64,000 bases of DNA from NCBI GenBank assembly GCA_037176885.1, contig JAWWNJ010000003.1, positions 496,001-560,000 on the forward strand, written 5' to 3'. Made by a program: the position numbers and the translations under genes. Under the pieces are notes generated by a model that saw only the letters and a list, made by a program, of their open reading frames with translations, searched no databases and had not been told where the DNA came from. Source of the stretch: Favolaschia claudopus. Its lineage: Eukaryota > Basidiomycota > Agaricomycetes > Agaricales > Mycenaceae. Shown piece by piece: positions 35,101-47,402 of the stretch; the first letter of the stretch is position 1, and each line of letters opens with the position of its first letter.

Positions 35101-35968
35101 TAGTTGGCACCGCGTCGAAAATAAATAGTCACGAAAAAGTACAATGGGAAGTCACCCACTATTGGAGCTTCATACAGCCTCTATGTAATATTAAGAAAAC
35201 CTCCATAGTATATAGCCGTCTCAACCTTCGGTGGGCCGGGGAGCCGATGTCAATAAAGGGGCGTCTTGCGATTATATTATGACATGTCCCTACTTTCTTC
35301 CTCGCATTCCTTGTTGCCTCATACAGTACGAGCTAAGCCGCAGCTCAGCATAATCACCGATCTACAACCTGGTACGCAGTGGCGCCTTCCTCCGCATACC
35401 CGATGGTGAATTTTGAGCTAGTGGATTTCTATTCATCGGGGCAAATAACCAGCTCTGCGACATCCACAACCGTTGTCGATGATTGTCATTGGTCTGCAGT
35501 TGCGGATGACCTAGATGGCCTCCACGATGAATGGCAACGGTGCTCTTCGAACAATATAAGGGACTTCAACTTAGTACGATGCCTCAGCATGATCTTGATC
35601 GTTGAACTCTTGTTCATTAGACGCGACCACGTAGATGTATATGTATAACAATTCATTTGATGTTGCCTGCAATGAACGTAGGTTGTGTATGCCGGTGCCC
35701 GGCCTACAATAGGGGAGTGTGTGGGTTCACAGGGTTTAGTTTGAGTGTAATTACAGTATACTGTACTGACTGGGGGAAAAGGCTCAGCAGAATAGGGTGC
35801 TGTTTATAATCCCCAGCGCAATTATAGACGGTTTTTAAATTTAGGGTCCTAGATATAAACCGGTTTACTTATTTGCAGCAACCGCACGACTCACCCGCAC
35901 ATTTTGTCTCTCCAGGTGGGAGTTAGCCTCAAGCCGACCAATTCTAGGGCCTGGGCCGATTACAGCTA

Positions 35969-36442
35969 CAGTCGAACCTCTCGTAACCCATACTCCTATC
36001 AAGCCATACCCCCTCTTAACCCATAGAAATCTTGAAAAACCATGGTGGTTTGCAGGGAAATTCCATAATTTTCCGGTAACCCATAACCCATAGCCATTTG
36101 AGTCGAAAACCCATAGTGAACATGCCCTAAAATGGCAATTTTGGCTCCTCGGACCTCGGTTATCGACGGATTATGTCAGCGGATCCGTCGAATATCATGG
36201 TCCGACGACTTGCCGACGACGGTTATGAACCATCGGCTTGGTCGGGAATCTACATCAAGACGCAAAAAGTAGTGCGCAAGCTGATCATGCGTAGATTTGG
36301 TTTAAAATCTGTGTTGACACCTATTTATTTAAAGAAAATATTGAATTTAAATATTATGTAATGCCCCCATCAACCCATACCCTCTCATAACCCATAGCCT
36401 TGGCCATCCACCGAGAGGTATGGGTTAAGAGAGGTTCGACTG
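35969..36442. mobile_element. pogo/mariner-type MITE (CAGTCGAACCTCTC ends)
   Basis: A 474-bp element with ends CAGTCGAACCTCTCGTAACC and its inverse is flanked by TA (35967-35968, 36443-36444). ACCCATA words repeat through both arms. A 62-codon frame inside (36173-36361) may derive from a DNA-binding domain, but I do not recognise it. Confidence 0.85.
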
Positions 36443-36446
36443 TATT

Positions 36447-36613
36447 TTGAAAACGATAGACAATTTTCGAGCTCAGTTCGCGCCGAAGAGCTCCATCGCA
36501 GCAGATTATGATCAATGCGCTGGAAATCCAGTGCTGCGAGAGCTGAGATGCGGAGTTAAATTTCGGCGGCGCGAACTCAGCTCTGAAATCTAAAGTGTGG
36601 TATCGTTTTCAAC
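36447..36613. mobile_element. Small inverted-repeat element (GAAAACGATA ends)
   Basis: About 167 bp; both arms carry TGAAAACGATA, GAGCTCAGTTCGCGCCG (right arm inverted GAGCTGAGTTCGCGCCG). It lies immediately beside the previous element. 36615-36740 adds a GGGCTATAGC palindrome cluster. Confidence 0.6.
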
Positions 36614-37112
36614 AGTGACCGCCCAAGGGTTTAGGGGCTATAGCGCTAAAGCCCTATAGCAGGCCTTAAATGAGGGCTATAGCTTCGTCAGAAAGTCACG
36701 GAGCCCTATAGGAGGGGTATAAAGTCGCCTGACACCCTCGTCTCGCCCATCGAGGTGTTTGTAACGCAGTTCAGGCCTAGTTCTTCTCATGAGCAACAAG
36801 ACAAAAAAATCAAAGCAAAATCCAGTAATTTTGCTGATCCCAGATCCTCTTCTGCATCCTGATGCATTCTTCAATACCATCTGTCGATGACGCGCTCCCT
36901 ATCCGGTGCCATTGCCTTTCCCACATCTCAAGTGCTGATGTTCGTTGAAGTGCCTTTCACCGGTGCTGCGATGATTTGAATCCCACGAGGCATTTGTTCA
37001 TATTCGCCGACGGTGCGTCGTCAGATGTACCAGGGTTCCGGTCACTGAATAAACAGCAAAGGACCGCAATATCAGGTTATTTTTCCCGTCCCAAAATTTT
37101 TTAAAAATAACC

Positions 37113-37402
37113 TCGGGATATAGGGTCTGACTAGGGAGACTAGCAAGTATTGTAGGCCTATCTATACTCGACTCCAACCTCTCATTGAAGAAAGGTACAG
37201 TAACTCCACCAGAGAAATGCTCGCAATGGGTCATATACTTATATATTGATAGACTCCAGCGGATGCTCCAGCAGCGAGACCACGCCTACTAGTGATCATG
37301 GATTTCTAACAACTGGGAAAGGGCCGGGTGAGCCTCTCAAAAAATTCCACAACGGCGCAATGCATTATTGGCATTATCGAAAACGCTTGAGTGCAGAGGC
37401 CC
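37113..37402 (+). repeat. About 290-bp repeat, inverted copy of 4621-4915
   Basis: Near-identical to the reverse complement of 4621-4915, with an intact shared frame from 37246 that changes only slightly between copies. It runs straight into the SAM-domain fragment. 36745-37112 holds nothing I recognise. Confidence 0.75.
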
Positions 37403-37403
37403 T

Positions 37404-37628
37404 GCATCCAAAGAGCGAGCTTCAGTGAGCACAGTCCCTAGGCCTAGAGACATATCGGACTGGTTGCGCTCAATTCGGCTTCACAAACACGACCATTGTC
37501 TGAGCCACCTATCTTGGACGGAGCTGACAACCCTTACCGAGGAAGATTTGGTGTCACTCGAAGTAGCTACCCAAGGAGCTCGCGACCGTTTGCGCAAGTT
37601 CTTATTAGGGCACGGTGGAAAGGGGTAG
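37404..37628 (+). pseudogene. Captured Vts1/Smaug-type SAM domain fragment
   Basis: The frame to the stop at 37626-37628 reads ISDWLRSIRLHKHDHCLSHL, then SWTELTTLTEEDL and GARDRLRKFLLG. The pattern (WLxSLRLHKY...W.EL..L.....L...GV...GAR.KLLK) is that of the RNA-binding SAM domain at the C-terminus of yeast Vts1 and animal Smaug. Only the last about 70 residues of such a protein are present, ending with the domain as in Vts1. No upstream exons were found. It follows a repeated 290-bp block and is next to a hAT MITE, so capture by a mobile element is likely. Confidence 0.72.
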
Positions 37629-37835
37629 CAGAAGTTTCGTTCTATGTGCATTACAACAGAAGTTCGGGATAGACAATACGGAAAAAGCTTTCACCGCTAA
37701 TTAATGCCCAGGGCGACGAGCTAAGCCTTTGTCACAGGATTTGTGATGCTGAAAGCTTGAATTGATGAGGGATAAAAAAAGTTATTGGGGGAGCTTGTTT
37801 TGTCTGAGGTTCCCGAGGTTGTGCAAAGTACCTAC

Positions 37836-38329
37836 CAAGGGGGCACCGGCAATCTAACCGGTGACTAAGGGCTAGTTAGTTAGTCCGGCCGCCAGGCCGG
37901 AAAAAAAAAGTTTGACCCTCCCAAAATCTGAGTGGGAATGAGCTTCTGGCAGTCTATTTGAGTGAGAAACACTGGTGCCAGGTCTACACGTGGCTCTCTA
38001 GAAGATGTAGTGCCTCTCCGCTGTAGTCAGTGTCAATGTGGCTTTGTTTGGCCCGGAAAACCGCCCAGCTGTCAACCTAATGTTGCTATGTTTTGCCTTC
38101 CAAAGAAGGTTGGAAAGTATCCAACCTGCTCTGGCTACTCTTCTCAAGACAGTAGAACAGTAACTGAACCTCCAATAAATTTATTCACGGGATGAACTGC
38201 CAACGCAGTCCGGCGACTTAACCGTGGGAACATATTTCCGTATATAGTGCTTATGTAGTTAGTTAGTCCAGCCCTTGGAAAAGAAAAAAACGGCCCTATA
38301 TATTTTTTTAGAATGCCGGTGCCCCCTTG
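37836..38329. mobile_element. hAT-type MITE
   Basis: A 494-bp element begins CAAGGGGGCACCGGCA and ends with its inverse. It is flanked by perfect 8-bp TSD GTACCTAC (37828-37835, 38330-38337), which also fits the hAT preference nTnnnnAn. GTTAGTTAGTCC words recur inside both arms. Non-coding. Confidence 0.9.
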
Positions 38330-38337
38330 GTACCTAC

Positions 38338-39129
38338 TCTCCCGCGGGTATGGTTGCGGACCGAACTTCGTGACAAGTCGCAGTCCCAATTTGGTAATTG
38401 ATACTGTCACGTCAGTTTTCATTGAGACATCCTGGGATTGTGTAAATAGCATTGCAAGAAGGTAATCTACAAACGTGGAGCAAAACTTCGAAAAATCGGT
38501 TTTCCGTGTTTTGCACGGCAATTTCGCACTTTTGATTGCGGATCACTCGGACCGGTGGCTGTGCAGCAGCATCAATGTCGCCTGGCCATTGCCGATTTCT
38601 TGGTTAGGATATTTCACTTTCACTGTGGGGTCCGGAAGAAGGAGTCCGGGGTTGCAGAGGCAGAATGGCAGAGAAAGACTTGATTACCTGCCTCAAACTC
38701 GCGAGTTTAGTACACACAATTTTGGTTTTTCGCTGTTCAAATTTCGCGTTTTGTAACCCTAAGTTAGGAGTACCTCCGATTCCTCTGAAATAAAAATTTC
38801 ACCTATAAACCATACCCTAGTTCCTGCTAAATCTCGAATCCCGAAGGATTTTGAGCAAAATTGGGACTGGTCATGAAGTTTTGGCCGCAACCATACACCA
38901 TCAGCTGTGATCTCCCACGGGTACGCCATCAAAATACGTGATGTTAAACATTTAACAAAGTTTTGGTTGGAGACGAGTAGAGACGAGTGGCCTACTACTG
39001 TACCAGGGGAGACCACAGTCAAGAAATACTCTCTGCCGAATGCTGGCATTAAGTAATAAGAACTCAAGTGCAAGGACTTTTGAAGAAAAACAAAGGCAGG
39101 GACCCCAAGTGGACACCCCAAGTTCAATT
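38338..39129. other. Stretch without a supportable gene
   Basis: The minus-strand frame 38759-39127 (122 codons) and plus-strand frame 38475-38756 have no recognised motif. No flanked repeat seen. Confidence 0.4.
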
Positions 39130-39133
39130 TTGG

Positions 39134-39262
39134 GAATTCAATATTTCGCTCATAGCAGACTGGTATTACTTCCTTTGGCTTGTCCCGAGAAGTACCAGTC
39201 TGCTATGCCCGACGTGCTTGCCACATATGTCGGCCTCGCGTAGCAGACTGGTGACAAGTCTA
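39134..39262. repeat. Hairpin-rich TAGCAGACTGGT repeat
   Basis: A stem TAGCAGACTGGTATTACTTC pairs with GAAGTACCAGTCTGCTA, and a third copy TAGCAGACTGGTGAC follows at 39241. The layout resembles the terminal hairpins of the TAG-ended MULE-like MITEs, but no 9-bp TSD was found. Confidence 0.55.
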
Positions 39263-39667
39263 CTTGACGACCCTAACAAGACATATTGCCTTACCAACTT
39301 TTCCCGGTTTTGGTGATGGACACAGCACAAAAAAAAAGACAGGCTACGGATTTCAGTGAAATACTCCGAAGGTTGGCTCTATTGTGCAGGGATGTGCACG
39401 GCGTCATTGTCTAACCGTCATCCATGTTGAAGTATGTTGGCGTCCAGCCGAGACGGTCCGTAGATCCGCGTTCAACACGCGATAGCCTCATGTGAATTAG
39501 TCACGTGATCATCGCTTTGTCTTTTGCACTCATCCCGCCTCGGCGCGTCGCTGCCCCGGTGTCGATATCCAACAATTCAAGCCATGCCCAGGCAATATAT
39601 GCAGCTGGAGAGAGGCATGTTCTCAGGGGCAGTCGCAGCGCACAATCACTGCTGCGGACGTAAGATA

Positions 39668-40044
39668 CAGCCGTTTTGGAAACAATATACGGGTTTTGAT
39701 TGAGTGGTGCTCGTTCGTTTGTGCTTACATTTGTTGACGATTCTGTCATCGGCAAAGCCGGGAGCACCACTTTGTGGGGCGTTGCCGTACCACATCAAGT
39801 GCCGCTGGTCTCTTGTTTTGGCCCTTGCTCGCAAGTTATGGCCCTGTCGAGCTCTGGGCAAGTAGCAGCTGAGTCTTAATCCTCAGTTCTGTTAACTCCC
39901 TGTTTTTCCTGGTGTTCTCTGGGTGGTGGAAGCAAAACTCAGATTCGGCTGGAGTGGAGCTGGTGACGGGAAGCAAAACAAAGGTAAGCACAAACGAATG
40001 AGCACCACTCGATCAAAACCCGTATATTGTTTCCAAAACGGCTG
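39668..40044. mobile_element. Mariner-type MITE (CAGCCGTTTTGG ends)
   Basis: A 377-bp element with about 67-bp TIRs (CAGCCGTTTTGGAAACAATA) is flanked by TA (39666-39667, 40045-40046). No coding capacity. Confidence 0.87.
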
Positions 40045-40118
40045 TATAGTCTCGTAAACCAGACTTTCGCGGGCGATGAGAAGATAATCGCTGGATAATC
40101 GTTCTCAAGGACCTAAAG

Positions 40119-40580
40119 AAAGTCTGGGCCTTAAGTGGGTGAAGCGTCCGTGGGAGTGATGAGCGTGATGCGGCTGCTGATGGCCGTCGCTTAGCGGTCC
40201 GTCCTTTTTTGGTCGCTGCGAGCGCGACGTCGCCGACGCGCTCCTGAGACTCCTACCTTGCCTTCCCTTGTACCCCACCCAATGTTTTATTCCCCTCTCC
40301 CGATACATATCGACGCATCCGTGAGAGTAAAAGAAAAATGTATTGGTTTGGGTGCAAATGTACAGGTACGGTGAAATCAACTGCGTACCAGACGTCGACA
40401 GCTGACTTTCAGAATGCTGGTTAGAGTCGTCGGGACTGTCCGACATCGCAGGCGCGCGTCGATAGAGCGCACGCCACCTCAGAGGGTAAGAGCTGCCATT
40501 ACACGGATCACAAGATCAATCTCACCATCACTCCCACGGATCCGTCACCAACATACCCTTCGTTAAGGCCCAGACTACGT
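40119..40580. repeat. Inverted repeat AGTCTGGGCCTTAA
   Basis: GTCTGGGCCTTAAGTGGG at 40122 is inverted at about 40560 (TTAAGGCCCAGAC). The region between holds a minus-strand 113-codon frame without motif. Element limits unclear. Confidence 0.5.
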
Positions 40581-40666
40581 AAGATAGGCGTCACGCCGAT
40601 CCGGCGCCTGGTTATGTAAGCCAAAACATCACGTCAACAAAATGCTTATAAGTCTGGCCACAACAC

Positions 40667-41172
40667 TAGTCTCTCGTAGACAGACGCTCTATATAAACCA
40701 GCTCGGTGCCCTCGCTATATAGAGTCTGTTGGTTACCGCGCCCCTGCAACCGCGTTAGGTTCTTATTGGCTAATCTTATATAAGCAGATTTCACGGCGCG
40801 TATATCTCAATGGAAACTAATTTTTTGCCATCACAAATTCAGAACAGGGTACATGGAATTAGTCAAACTACATTTCTGTCTGCTCAGATTCTCCAAAATC
40901 AGACGGCGCGCTACATAAAACGTTGTCGCGTTTTTATCACGTGCGACTCGGGTGTTTCGGCCGAGATAGACAAATGCATTCAACTTGAACTAAAACCACT
41001 GTGGAAATTCGTCAAACAGGGCAGAGATAGTCGGAGCGTTGTATAGAATGTCTGAGAGCTTGAATTCTCATCGAAATAGAGGTGCGGAAGAGGAAAATGA
41101 AGTCCCGGCAATGGCCGGCTTATATAATATTAGCTAATAAGAACCTGACACGGCGCGGTAAACATAAGACTA
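40667..41172. mobile_element. MULE-like element, family B, copy 2
   Basis: A 506-bp element starts TAGTCTCTCGTAGACAGACG and ends AGACTA, with perfect 9-bp TSD CCACAACAC (40658-40666, 41173-41181). The left end folds as a hairpin (ACAGACGCTCTATATA with TATATAGAGTCTGT). Inner arms share GGTTCTTATT and GCTTATATAA. Non-coding. Confidence 0.88.
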
Positions 41173-41748
41173 CCACAACACCATCCTAATGATTCCTATA
41201 CTTTGAAAGAGCACGGCACAGCCTTTGACAGGAAACCACGTGCGCAGCACGTGAACTTACCCACACCCTGCCCCGCGGCGACGCGCGCCGGCAGCGAGCG
41301 GCAGTGCGGCGCCGTCGGCCTTGAAAGCAGCAAGTGAGTGCAGATCAAAACGGTTAAAGGGTCCTGAGTGGCGAAGGCACGGGTCCCATAGCTCGTATTG
41401 ACAAATGTAAGACCACCAAACTGTAGCTAATAGGGATATCTATGATTGGATGGAGCAGATTTGGCCAATATTTCCTTGTTGAAAGATTTGGCGGATTATG
41501 TAGGCTTACGTACATACTACACGTGATATATCCGTGACTATAGACGCGACGCGCAGAATTAGCATCAAAATACCTTGTTTAACACTAGGAAAGTGTGATT
41601 GCCTCATAATGAGCTAGCAAAGCGTTATGCTCTGTTGGTTCATAAACATCCAATGTATTTCCATGAACTTAACACAAACAGAATTCAGACACGGAATTTA
41701 GGGTCAGATGTGTGTTTATATTTGAATGGTGAGCACAGTGTTCCTTCT

Positions 41749-41871
41749 TAAGGCCTTATTAAGGGCAACCTCGGCGGCTAAGGGCTTAATATCATATTAA
41801 GGCCTAATTAAGGCCTTCAAATTAAGGCCTTAGGAACAAACAAATGAATTTTTTTTTGGGTGGACAAGTAA
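41749..41871. repeat. Terminal 120 bp of the TTAAGGCC element
   Basis: Virtually identical to 44139-44274 (CAGTGTTCCTTCTTAAGGCC through GTGGACAAGTAAC). No matching right end was found downstream. 41173-41748 and 41872-42465 hold no supportable gene. Confidence 0.7.
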
Positions 41872-42465
41872 CGTCTACTTGAAAAACAAATGTCCGATCG
41901 ATTCCAAATGTTCAGAGAGTCGTATCGGCGATGTTGGTGCCGATGCGCCACCTCAAAAACAAAAAACGCCGACGACAGGGAACGTGAGCTACTTCCCTTC
42001 GTTCTTATCCTTCTGACCCAAAGCCCGCCAATCCGAGACTTTGACCGCATATGCCGAATAAGGAGTAACGCAGGGTCAAAGGTGTAAAATATGACATTTA
42101 TATTCGAGATAGAGCCGGATTTCCTTCTGTACTCGTCAATCGTGGTGCGATTAACTCACGGTCCCTGGGTTTTGACGGCGATCTCGGCCGGGTGAGCTGC
42201 TTCTTTTTTGCCGAATTTAAGGTGCTACATAGGTCGAATGTATACGTGACCGATGGGATTATTCCGGCCGCCAGTCTCTTCACAATACCCTCAATTTCCA
42301 ACGCACCATTTTTGTATATATATATCTTTTGGCCAAATCATGTTGAGCGCAAAAAGCAGCGGAGTCGGCTCGAACAAGGAAGGGGAGAGGCGCGCAAAGG
42401 GACGGCGAGGCACTCGAGGTGGATCCTATATCCTATACTATGCTGGCTTCCAGCCTCTATAGTAT

Positions 42466-42640
42466 TGTCGGAAAAATCCTGAACTGCTCGTATCGGCTGA
42501 GAAGCCAATATATGCCACGTAATCCATAAGGGGATTATAATATTAATGCATAGGTGGAAACCTTGTAATCGCGTATAGTCCCTCATAATCCGGCCAAGGA
42601 TCACATTGGATTACTGGGCTTACATGCCATTATTGCGCAT
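42466..42640. repeat. Left end of TGTCGG / TAATCC palindrome element
   Basis: It begins TGTCGGAAAAATCCTG, as does 51734, and carries TAATCC, GGATTATA and CATAATCC words. No right end was recognised, so it may be truncated. Confidence 0.6.
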
Positions 42641-43101
42641 CATACTGTCTTTAGACTACTTCTTCGTCACTCGTTCACCCAAAACGTCGCAAAAAATCGA
42701 TTTATTCATCTACGAAACTGGGACAACGAGCCAAGCACTACCACCCCTGCGCAGCCCACGGGCACCGTAATATGGCGCACTAAAATTAAATTACCTGCAA
42801 AGCGAGCTGGATACAATGAGAATTTCGAAAAGTTGAAGGATTTAACACGTACAGTTGCGGTGCATTGCCATATATGGAAGGTACCCGGGACATCGCCGCA
42901 AACAGTATCTTCAGTCCCCAGTAGCCCATTAGTGAGCTACAGCCCTCATTTATGGAAGCTGCTTGCCCGAGAATCCAGAGAAACCGGCGAAAATTCAACA
43001 ACAAAGCTGTTTGGTACAGGTTTGTTTGAAACTTGTACCAAGTTTTCTGCCATTTTCCCTGTGAGTTACTGGCAGTGAGGGTCTAGGGGGCAATCATCAA
43101 G

Positions 43102-43847
43102 CACTGTAGATGATATTACCGGACACAACCCAATAAGGGAACTGGCAGCGCCAGCGTGTCCCGGGACATGTTCTGAGCTCGGGGTGGGGTGGCCCCGGGG
43201 CACCGAATGCTTTTGAATGGTTTTGAAAGGCCATTGAACACGCCCATCAACGAGTTATCAGAATTTACGTACATTTCGCGTAATTTATGATCCCATTGAC
43301 GCGCCATCACAAGCGGTCGGGTGGGAATAGCAAGGAAGCCCCGCGGAACTAAGTATCATAAGTACATAAGTACGCGGCACACGTGTGAGAACATTTACTG
43401 TGAGAACATTTACGCCCTGGCGGCCTGCTCTGCGTGTCCCATGACGGGCCGGGATCCAGTTTTGCCTGGGACACGCTGTGGGAGAGGCGCGCAGCCAATT
43501 TGCGCGTGTCCCATGGAAATCCGAGGCCACGATTTCTTGTAGGACACGCCGAGATGTCCGAAAGACAAGACGTGAGAGGCCCATGCTGATTGTCGCCGCT
43601 TGAGTGACGAGAGGTGACGAGAGAAGCGCGCAACGGTTATTTGTGGAGATAAATTCGAAAAGCGGCGCATCAATGTGCGGGAAACACCGCCGCCGAGTCC
43701 TAGTACAATACATCTTGTTTACGGGCGATAGATTGAGAACGAAAGAAATCATTCGTGTTCGGACCGCGGAGCTCCGGAAACCGTTGGCGAGGCCATTGAC
43801 ATAACATCACGGCTATGTCCGGTGCGTGTCCCAGCTCATTCTAAGTG
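43102..43847. mobile_element. CACT-ended element with GTGTCCC/GGGACAC words
   Basis: The left end reads CACTGTAGATGATATTACCG and the right, inverted, CACTTAGAATGAGCTGGG. GCGTGTCCC or GGGACACGC occurs near 43150, 43434, 43472, 43507, 43545 and 43826. No clear TSD. The limits are tentative; 42641-43101 holds no gene. Confidence 0.5.
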
Positions 43848-44138
43848 TTGCTTTTTTCATTGATTATTACAGTCGTCACTGTCATAAGGCATAGCCCTCA
43901 GGACAGGCCTCAAGGTATGCCTTTTCGCAGAGTATCATATATGCCTACGGAGGTGTCGTGGGCGGCGCGAGCCCGTGGGAAGATATCGGAAAGAGGAAAC
44001 AAAGATGGGCGCTGCCGCGCCGTTTAAGAAGAGGACGCTATGCGTCCCCGGGTCACGGGAGGCGCTTTGCGCCAGGTAGTGTCTCAAGCATGGAGAACAA
44101 GGAAGGAAGGAAAAGGACACAAACCTGACGGTTAAACT

Positions 44139-45270
44139 CAGTGTTCCTTCTTAAGGCCTTATTAAGGGCAACCTCGGCGGCTAAGGGCTTAATATCATAT
44201 TAAGGCCTAATTAAGGCCTTCAAATTAAGGCCTTAGGAACAAACAAATGAATTTTTTTTTGCGTGGACAAGTAACAAATTTCACCCATTGCCCTCGTCTC
44301 CGATGGGGCTCGCCATCATCAGGTTATTTTTGGATAAATGATCCGCTGCCAACAGTTCCCTGCGTGAATGGCACTGAATGCCTGACGAGGTTTCTACACC
44401 GTACCTCCGAATAGCTTTGAACAGGAAAACACGAGTACATACCTACGCCGCAGGCAAGGGTGCGGAAACCAAAAAAAAAATACCTATGGCTGTTTTTTTT
44501 CAAACCGACCTTTTGGCTGAGCCACCCTACCACGTAAGCATTACGTATTGTCCAAATCGAGTAATTATTCACGTGATACTATCATGCCGAAAAGCTTGAC
44601 CGAAGCTTGACTGAAAATATGAACTCAAAACAATTGTTAGAGGTGGTATAAGATGAATTAAGCCTGTATCTCTTACAGCCCAGCAAAGCGACGCATGCAT
44701 CATATCCTCTGTTGCGTCTGATATCAAACACAGCCAAAGTTGATCGTCCCAAATAGGATGGGATGCCGGTGAAACCCGAAAAGAGCCATGTGAACCTTGT
44801 TGACGGGGATATTTCGAGTAGAAACAACGGTAACAGTGATTTCTACGTGTATAATAATCAATTATTTTTTTCTCTGACCCTCCCGGGTCGAACCACCCTC
44901 CCTGCCCTAGGTCTCGGCTTGACGGGCCGGCACACCCTTGGGCGCAGGGACACTGGGTTCATCAGCCTCTCCACCTTCCCCAGCCGCCATCTCGTCCTGC
45001 CGTGCCGACACAACCCAATTTGCAACCAATTTGTATAAACCTTTCGCCACGCAGCCTGGGAATTTTCTAATCGACACTCATCTGACCGCTTCCGCAGGCT
45101 TCCGCGCCATCGGAATCGGCGTCGAAATTTCAGCCGAACTGTGCCGTAAATCCATCAGCCATCAATTAAGCCTTAATTAAGGGTTAGATTGCGGCTTGGC
45201 CCAAGTTAACCCCTAACATTAACTTGTTATTAAGGCTTAATCCATTCTAAGACTTAACCCAGGAAGCGCT
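44139..45270. mobile_element. TTAAGGCC palindrome-array element (copy 2, both ends)
   Basis: The left end is CAGTGTTCCTTCTTAAGGCC. On the right, 45145-45270 is dense in TTAAGCCTTAATTAAGGG and GTTAACCCCTAAC words and ends, inverted, CAAGCGCTTCCTGGGTTAAG, an imperfect match to the left TIR. About 1.13 kb. No TSD found and no recognised protein inside. Confidence 0.6.
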
Positions 45271-45974
45271 TGATGCGGATCGGCGGCGAAACAAGAGGGA
45301 GCCCGGGAAGACCCGCGGCTGAGGTCGGCGCGATGCGAGACTGAGCATGGAAGTCCGGTCTAGTCCGGTCGCCCAGGAAGGAGACGAAGCCGGACAGCCC
45401 AGAAGCGCATGGGGAGGCGGGTGGGGCGCGAAATCTGGGCGACGTAGTAGGAGCGGGATGGAAGTCGGGAGAAAGCCGCTGATGGCGGCATCACTTATGC
45501 CGAGAACGGAATATTTAACTCAAATATATTCATTTGCTCTACCGCCCCTCACCACTCTATCATCAAGTGGCTGTGATCAAATGTCTGTTTGCCATCGGTC
45601 CGTTCTGCAGCCTCAGGCGTCAACATTGTGAACTAACTTTGAGTGTATAATCTCTAGCCATTAGCAATCTACAGGGAATGTCCCGGCCAGATTTTTTGTT
45701 TTTGCCCTTGTTACTTTAGAAATGAATATTTTCCCTCGGACAGAGTCATTTCCCTGCCATTTCTGCGATTCTGTTCCGGGTCCACTGGGGGATTTTAAAA
45801 AATCTACGCGGGACATTCCCAGCAGACTTAGTCCAGGAGTCATTTGCAATTTGTTTCAGATTTTTAGCGTCAATGTGGAGGGCGGGGGACGGGACCGACT
45901 GCGAACAAACAACGTACAAACAGACATTTGTTTGGTGTGACTTGCCGGTCACCACTCTATGATATCTAACGATT
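45271..45974. other. Stretch without a supportable gene
   Basis: A short diverged inverted repeat (GGAATGTCCCGGCC near 45675 and CGGGACATTCCC near 45810) is the only structure noted. Confidence 0.4.
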
Positions 45975-46420
45975 TCAGGTAGATGAGTACCTCAAAAGTA
46001 GGTTTACTATCTCATGACTTTGTACCTGAGAACTCAGAGTTTGCTGGGCTATCCTCATCCTTCAATGAGGGTACTAAAACAGAGCAAGAAATTGTTGATT
46101 TGACACATAAATAAACAAACATAGAAAATCAGCACAGGGAAAGCCCAATAACTTCGGCGCGTGTTACAGTGGCTGCAGAAAACAATGCAACAAGGTCTTT
46201 CGAGTCATTGACGTGGTCTCTGAACTCAAACAAAGTGCAGGACATGAAAATGAAAATTTTTGAGCCAACGACCCAATTACCATATATGGTAATCGAGCCA
46301 CAGTGAATTTTTTCATGCGTTTTTTTACACAAGTCGACGTCGGTCCGATTTCTTTTTTGGTGAGAGGTGCAACTTGAAGGATACAGTGCTGCATGCACCC
46401 TCAGGATCTCTGCTGATGAC
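45975..46420 (-). repeat. Inverted copy of the ATATATGGTAAT repeat family
   Basis: The reverse complement matches 500-765 (GATGAGGATAGCCCAGCAAA, CTTTGTACCTGAGAACTC) and 3890-4290. It contains the uninterrupted target that defines the 4049-4245 insertion. 46421-47402 has nothing recognisable. Confidence 0.65.
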
Positions 46421-47402
46421 AACAAGAGGAAGAGTGTCTACTCACCTGGGCACGAGAAGGAGGGATAATTCTAATGAGAAGCCCAGGGTGCAGGCAGAAA
46501 CCCTCCCCATATAACTTAAGGCAATATTGCGGAAACCCCCCGCACAAACTTTAACGAGTTCTGGACAGAAACCCACTTACGTTCATTTGATGGCATCAGT
46601 CCACATCCTCGTCGCCAACATGCCGTCTCCATTATTTCAGATATAGCCTCATCTTATTATGTAATTTAAATTTTCCCGTGTTCGCTTGCACAATTTTCGA
46701 CGCGTTCTTGCGCGTATTTTTGACACCATTCTCCAAGATCTTTTAAATAGACCATTTTCCTCACTTGAATTGAGTCGAGAGCTGTAAAAACTCGTTTGAT
46801 GTGTTGGCCGCCGGCCAAAGGCGGCCAAACACAACTGTCTGTCGTATCTCAAGTACCTACCCAAAATTTAAAGCATTTAACGTTCGGGAAGTGTAAAGAA
46901 AAGTTCAAAGATGTATTTCGTTCCTAAATCTATAGAAAAATGAGGAGCGACTGAGTGGAAACAGCCAGGAAGTGCCGTGGGAACTACCTGCCAAACCCGA
47001 TGATTATATAATAATGCGACCCTGCCACGCGGGAAGTTCTAGACTAATCTAGATAGAGACTGTGGGCACCTTCTGGGTTGAGACGTTCTGCTCACCCTGA
47101 GGCTCCTTCGCCCCGGACTCGATATGCTGGGACACAGGGTTCGCCGAGCGCTCGGCACAATTGATGTCAAAAGGCGCACACTGATATCTTAGATTGAAAG
47201 TTGAGGCAGCCTGCGGCCTCATTACACGCGCCCAAACAGCATAGAGTGGCATTTCCACAACAATCCGTTCCTATTAGGCTCGGAAAAATCAAAAAAGGGT
47301 TGTTGGGCCTGGATAGGCCTTGTAAGGTCTAATAAGGCCGTTGGAGAAAAGGAGGGTTACAAGGTCTAAATACGTACCAAATACTACATGCAAGGCCTTA
47401 TA

